DNA of 34,912 bases from Actinomycetes bacterium. GTDB lineage: Bacteria > Actinomycetota > Actinomycetes > Actinomycetales > Actinomycetaceae. A program made the translations under genes and the position numbers. The stretch lies in NCBI GenBank assembly GCA_023426345.1, contig JAFAAX010000047.1:1-34912 (forward strand), in the 5' to 3' direction. The notes beneath the pieces were generated by a model, which saw nothing but the letters and a program-made list of their open reading frames with translations, made no database searches and was not told where the DNA came from. Positions 31,554 to 34,912 of this stretch are shown one piece after another. Position 1 is the first letter of the stretch, and each line of letters begins with the position of its first letter.

Positions 31554-31630
31554 GAGGACCGCCCCGCCGGCCGCGCGCAGCGGCCCGCGGCGCGCGGCTG
31601 CCGGGCCGGGTCGGGCCGGGTCCACGGGCC

Positions 31631-32173
31631 TCAGGACAGCTCGAAGTCGAAGAGCGCCATCGAGGAGTACCTCCCCGACTCGTCGACGCGGTCCAGACGG
31701 AATCCCGGCACGATCCAGGAGGCCTCGAAGTCGGCCCCGAGCTCGAGAGCCAGATCGATCGCGGGGTCCTCGACGCCCTGGGCGAGCGTGACGTGGGGGT
31801 GGTAGGGGAACCGGAGGGGCCGGTCCAGGGGCCCGGTGCGCACGTCGTCGGCCAGGATCCGGCACTCCGGGGCGCCCTCGTCGACGGAGACGTAGGCGAC
31901 CTGCGTGGTCGGCCGGAAGGAGTCGGCGCCGCGCAGGGTGAGGCGGAAGGGGTGGTGGCGCTGCGCGACGGAGCGCAGGTGGCGGATCACGCGGGTGCGA
32001 TCCTCCCGGGGCACGGACACGGGCGGCAGGATCGTGATGTGGGCCGGCACCAGCGCGCCCTGGAGGTCGCCGAGGTTGAGCCGCAGCTCCGTGAGCTGGG
32101 TGACCCAGGGTTCCGGAATGGCGACGACCACGCCCAGCCATTCCTGGCCGCGCAACCGTTCGGGAAGGTACAT
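31631..32173 (-). CDS. 2'-5' RNA ligase (LigT/2H phosphoesterase) family protein
   Basis: 180 aa with the two HxT motifs of the 2H superfamily: H45-I-T47 in PAHITILPP and H127-V-T129 in HPHVTLAQG. They form the active site acting on 2',3'-cyclic phosphate or 2'-5' linkages in RNA or small nucleotides. The ATG at 32171-32173 follows AGGTGG; the frame extends 19 codons further 5' without a better site. Same strand as the YihY gene, 89 bases upstream of it. It contains SVDEGAPE at about 96-103, encoded by a relative of the dispersed motif. Physiological substrate unknown. Confidence 0.85.
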   Translation of the reverse strand: MYLPERLRGQEWLGVVVAIPEPWVTQLTELRLNLGDLQGALVPAHITILPPVSVPREDRTRVIRHLRSVAQRHHPFRLTLRGADSFRPTTQVAYVSVDEGAPECRILADDVRTGPLDRPLRFPYHPHVTLAQGVEDPAIDLALELGADFEASWIVPGFRLDRVDESGRYSSMALFDFELS

Positions 32174-32276
32174 GGGCCACCTGTGCTGGGACGCGGACGC
32201 GGGGCCCGGCCGGGACCCGCGGCCCTCCATCCTAGGCGCCGCGGGGACGCGCCCGCGGCTGGGAGGGCGCCTGCCC

Positions 32277-32282
32277 TACACT
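32277..32282 (+). promoter_or_regulatory. Candidate -10 element for galTK
   Basis: TACACT within CTGCCCTACACTGG, closely matching the mdh promoter core CTGCCCTAGGCTGG. Leader to the galT GTG is about 80 nt. Confidence 0.45.
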
Positions 32283-32369
32283 GGGGGGCGGCCGCGCGCG
32301 CCCCTGCGGGCGGTCTCTCACAGTGGATGCGACCGTGGCGCGTGGGCGCGCCGGAGGGAGGACCCGGAC

Positions 32370-33557
32370 GTGGCGGCGAAGGTGCGCAGGACGGCGACGA
32401 AACTGGCCGACGGCCGGGATCTGTTCTATTTCGACGATTCCCCGGAGTACGTGTCGGGGGAGAGGACCCGTCGGCTCGACGATCCCCGCCCCCTGGGCGA
32501 CCGGTTCGCCCCCGCCACGGGCCCCGACGGCGTCGAGCGCCCGTTCGTCGGCCCGCAGATGCGCCACGATCCGCTGACGGGGGAGTGGATCCCGATGGCG
32601 ACGCATCGGATGAACCGGACCTTCCTGCCGCCGGCGGACGCCAACCCCCTGGCTCCGGCGCGCCCCGGCGCCGCCTACTCCGACGGTGAGGTGCCGGACA
32701 CGGACTACGACGTCGTCGTCTTCGAGAACCGCTTCCCCTCCCTCATGCGCGCCCCCGGCGCGGCCATCGGCGCCCCGCCGGAGATCCAGGAGGGCCAGCC
32801 GCTGTTCTTCTCGGCGCCCGCGGCGGGGCGCTGCGAGGTCATCTGCTTCACGCCGTCGATCCAGGACACGCTGGCCACGGTCCCGCATTCCCGCATGCGC
32901 ACCGTCATCGAGGCCTGGGCGGACCGCACGGCCGAGCTGTCCGCGATGGAGGGCATCCAGCAGGTCTTCTGCTTCGAGAACCACGGCAAGGAGATCGGGG
33001 TGACACTGTCCCACCCGCACGGGCAGATCTACGCCTACCCCTACCTCACGCCGAAGACCCACGCGATGGCCGCCCAGGCGCTCGCCTACCGCCAGGAGAC
33101 CGGGCGCGACCTCCAGGCCGACGTCTGGGACGCCGAACTCGAGTCGGGCCGGCGCGTCATCGCCCAGACCGAGCACTGGGTGCTGTTCGTGCCCTTCGCG
33201 GCCCGCTGGCCCGTCGAGATGCATCTGGCCCCCCGGCGCCCGGTCCCCGACATCCCGGCCCTCGGCGACGAGGAGCGCGAGGACCTCGCCGACATCTATC
33301 TCCACATGTTGCAGGCCGGCAACCGCTTCTTCCAGGATCCCGACGGGATGGGCATCGAGCTGCCCTACATCGCCGCCTGGCACCAGGCCCCCGTCCACGA
33401 GTTCCGCGAGGACCTGCATCTGCACCTGGAGTTCTTCTCCATCCTGCGGGCCCCGAACAAGCTGAAGTACCTGGCCGGCTCCGAGTCGGGCATGGCCGCA
33501 TGGATCTCCGACACGACGCCGGAGAAGATCGCTGACCGCCTGCGGGAGGTGTGGTGA
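32370..33557 (+). CDS. galT: Galactose-1-phosphate uridylyltransferase
   Basis: 395 aa Leloir-pathway enzyme: UDP-glucose + galactose-1-phosphate to glucose-1-phosphate + UDP-galactose. The active site H215-P216-H217-G (SHPHGQIYAYPYL) holds the nucleophilic His. VVFENRFPSLM, CEVICFTPSIQDTL and the metal-binding ENHGKEIG region are present. The GTG start is supported by GGAGGGAGGAC seven bases upstream; the open frame continues 5' but without conserved sequence. Its TGA overlaps the galK ATG by one base (TGATG), so the two genes form a coupled operon. Confidence 0.95.
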   Translation: MAAKVRRTATKLADGRDLFYFDDSPEYVSGERTRRLDDPRPLGDRFAPATGPDGVERPFVGPQMRHDPLTGEWIPMATHRMNRTFLPPADANPLAPARPGAAYSDGEVPDTDYDVVVFENRFPSLMRAPGAAIGAPPEIQEGQPLFFSAPAAGRCEVICFTPSIQDTLATVPHSRMRTVIEAWADRTAELSAMEGIQQVFCFENHGKEIGVTLSHPHGQIYAYPYLTPKTHAMAAQALAYRQETGRDLQADVWDAELESGRRVIAQTEHWVLFVPFAARWPVEMHLAPRRPVPDIPALGDEEREDLADIYLHMLQAGNRFFQDPDGMGIELPYIAAWHQAPVHEFREDLHLHLEFFSILRAPNKLKYLAGSESGMAAWISDTTPEKIADRLREVW

Positions 33558-34900
33558 TGGCGACACCCACCCCCCTCGACGAGGGCGCCCCCGTGGCGGC
33601 CTCCGCGGGTCCTGCGTCCTCCGCCGACGCGACTGCGGGTGCGGCGCCGGCGCCGACCGTCGACACGCTGCCGGCCGCCACCCGGGAGCAGGGCGCGGCG
33701 GCGGCCGCCGCCCTGTTCGCCGCCGTGTTCGGCGGCGCCCCCGACGGCGTGTGGAGCGCCCCGGGACGGGTCAATGTCATCGGCGAGCACGTCGACTACA
33801 ACGGCGGGCTGTGCCTGCCGATCGCCCTGCCGCACCGCGCCTTCATGGCCGTGCGCGCGCGTCCGGACCGCCGGGTCCGCCTGGTCTCCCCCCAGACGCG
33901 CGAGGCCGTCGACCAGTTCGACCTGGACGCGGTGGGCCCGAAGGGCTCGGCCGGTGAGGTCCGCGGCTGGGCGGCTTACCCCGTGGGCGTCGCGTGGTCC
34001 CTCGAGCAGGCGGGGTACGGCCCGTTGCCCGGGTTCGACGCGGCCCTGTGGTCCTGCGTGCCCCTGGGCTCGGGACTGTCGTCGTCGGCGGCCCTGGAAT
34101 GCTCCATGGCCGTCGCCCTGGACGATCTGGCCCACCTGGGCCTGGCCGGGACGGAGGAGGCCCCCGACGCCGACGGGCGGCGCGTCCTCGTCGACGCCTG
34201 CCGACGCGCCGAGAACGACGTCGCCGGCGCGAACACCGGGGGGCTCGACCAGTCCGCCTCGCTCCTGTGCGCGCAGGGCCACGCCCTGGAGCTGGACTGT
34301 CGCGACATGTCGACCGTGCCGATCCCCTTCGACCTGACGGCCCAGGGCCTGGAACTGCTCGTCATCAACACCCGCGCCCCCCACCAACTGGTCGACGGCC
34401 AGTACGCGGAGCGCCGGGCGGCCTGCGAGGAGGCCGCTCGACTGCTCGGCGTCGGCCTGCTCGTCGAGGTCGCCGACCGCGACCTGGGTCAGACCCTGGC
34501 CGCCCTGCCCGCCGACGCCATGCGCCGCCGGGTGCGCCACGTCGTCACGGAGATCCGCCGGACGCGCGCGTTCATCGCCCTGCTCGGCGAGGGGCCGTTG
34601 GCGGGAGAGCGCCTCGACCGCGCGGCCGCCCTGCTCGATGCCTCCCACGACTCCCTGCGCGACGACTACCAGGTGACGGTGCCCGAGCTCGACGTCGCCG
34701 TGGACACCGCCCGGGCGCTGGGCGCGCACGGCGCCCGGATGACGGGCGGCGGGTTCGGAGGCTCGGCGATCGCCCTGGTCGACCGCGCCGACAGCGGGAG
34801 GATCGCCGCCGGCATCGCCGAGGCCTTCGGGGCCCGCGGCTTCAACGCCCCGCAGTTCATCCCGACGCTGCCGGGGGCCCCCGCCGGACGCGACGCCTGA
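33557..34900 (+). CDS. galK: Galactokinase
   Basis: 447 aa. Phosphorylates galactose with ATP, the first committed Leloir step, feeding GalT. Signatures: GRVNVIGEHVDYNGG, the ATP loop PLGSGLSSSAALE and MTGGGFGGSAIAL (GHMP kinase motifs 1-3). The start is the ATG at 33557 with GGGAGG seven bases upstream; two in-frame GTGs directly before it are less likely. The galactokinase signature begins near residue 70 rather than near 30 as in E. coli, because of a ~40-residue Ala/Pro-rich N-terminal extension beginning MATPTPLDEGAPVAASAG, which includes a relative of the dispersed motif. Complete within the window. Confidence 0.95.
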   Translation: MATPTPLDEGAPVAASAGPASSADATAGAAPAPTVDTLPAATREQGAAAAAALFAAVFGGAPDGVWSAPGRVNVIGEHVDYNGGLCLPIALPHRAFMAVRARPDRRVRLVSPQTREAVDQFDLDAVGPKGSAGEVRGWAAYPVGVAWSLEQAGYGPLPGFDAALWSCVPLGSGLSSSAALECSMAVALDDLAHLGLAGTEEAPDADGRRVLVDACRRAENDVAGANTGGLDQSASLLCAQGHALELDCRDMSTVPIPFDLTAQGLELLVINTRAPHQLVDGQYAERRAACEEAARLLGVGLLVEVADRDLGQTLAALPADAMRRRVRHVVTEIRRTRAFIALLGEGPLAGERLDRAAALLDASHDSLRDDYQVTVPELDVAVDTARALGAHGARMTGGGFGGSAIALVDRADSGRIAAGIAEAFGARGFNAPQFIPTLPGAPAGRDA

Positions 34901-34912
34901 GGGCTCCCCGCC

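Noticed and set aside
1..34912. CRISPR array, tRNA, rRNA, phage or full-length IS genes
   Set aside because: No regularly spaced repeats, no tRNA-like or rRNA sequence and no transposase or integrase motif was seen in any frame.

Overview
The window is very GC-rich DNA with strong G/C bias at third codon positions, many GTG starts, tight operons and several TANNNT -10 elements placed directly in front of start codons. Together with a DUF3017 gene, an SPFH/NAD-kinase-like pair and a YhgE/Pip giant, this points to a high-GC actinobacterium. The Actinomycetaceae (Actinomyces/Schaalia type) fit best, but that is inference. The first gene runs off the left edge.

Layout. 1-1700: end of an SPFH protein and a NAD-kinase-like protein. 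1938-2514: RelB/DinJ-type antitoxin with a MazF/PemK-type toxin. 2693-5494: pta-ackA. 5636-6460: DUF3017 membrane protein and a Nudix hydrolase. 6461-6837: gene-free, with a compact string of stem-loops. 6838-8906: MFS exporter-ArsR operon with a clear promoter and operator. 9100-11187: CopB-type P-type ATPase. 11188-11728: gene remnant split by a 108-bp element with perfect 18-bp terminal inverted repeats. 11729-12949: icd. 12971-16866: TetR regulator divergent from a YhgE/Pip protein, with three evenly spaced operators between them. 16963-21098: tandem-domain phosphofructokinase and pgi. 21099-23451: PPK2 and mdh. 23691-25683: cytidylyltransferase and a polyprenyl sugar-phosphate transferase. 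26255-28431: glyA-folD. 28446-29495: CDF metal exporter under a CsoR-like operator. 29584-32173: exonuclease III, YihY/BrkB and a 2'-5' RNA ligase-like protein. 32370-34900: galT-galK.

Most of the window is central carbon metabolism: Leloir galactose entry, upper glycolysis, malate and isocitrate dehydrogenases, acetate/acetyl-phosphate, and one-carbon folate. Metal and drug export, surface polysaccharide, nucleic-acid repair and one toxin-antitoxin pair lie between these blocks.

The least explained signal is a short dispersed sequence, ATCGACGAGGGCG. It occurs seven times exactly and once with one mismatch. Six of these eight copies are in gaps between genes, often against a GC-rich hairpin; the other two are in weakly conserved gene ends. 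Related copies encode a D-E-G-(D/A)-A/P peptide in linkers and an N-terminal extension. No CRISPR array, rRNA or tRNA was seen.
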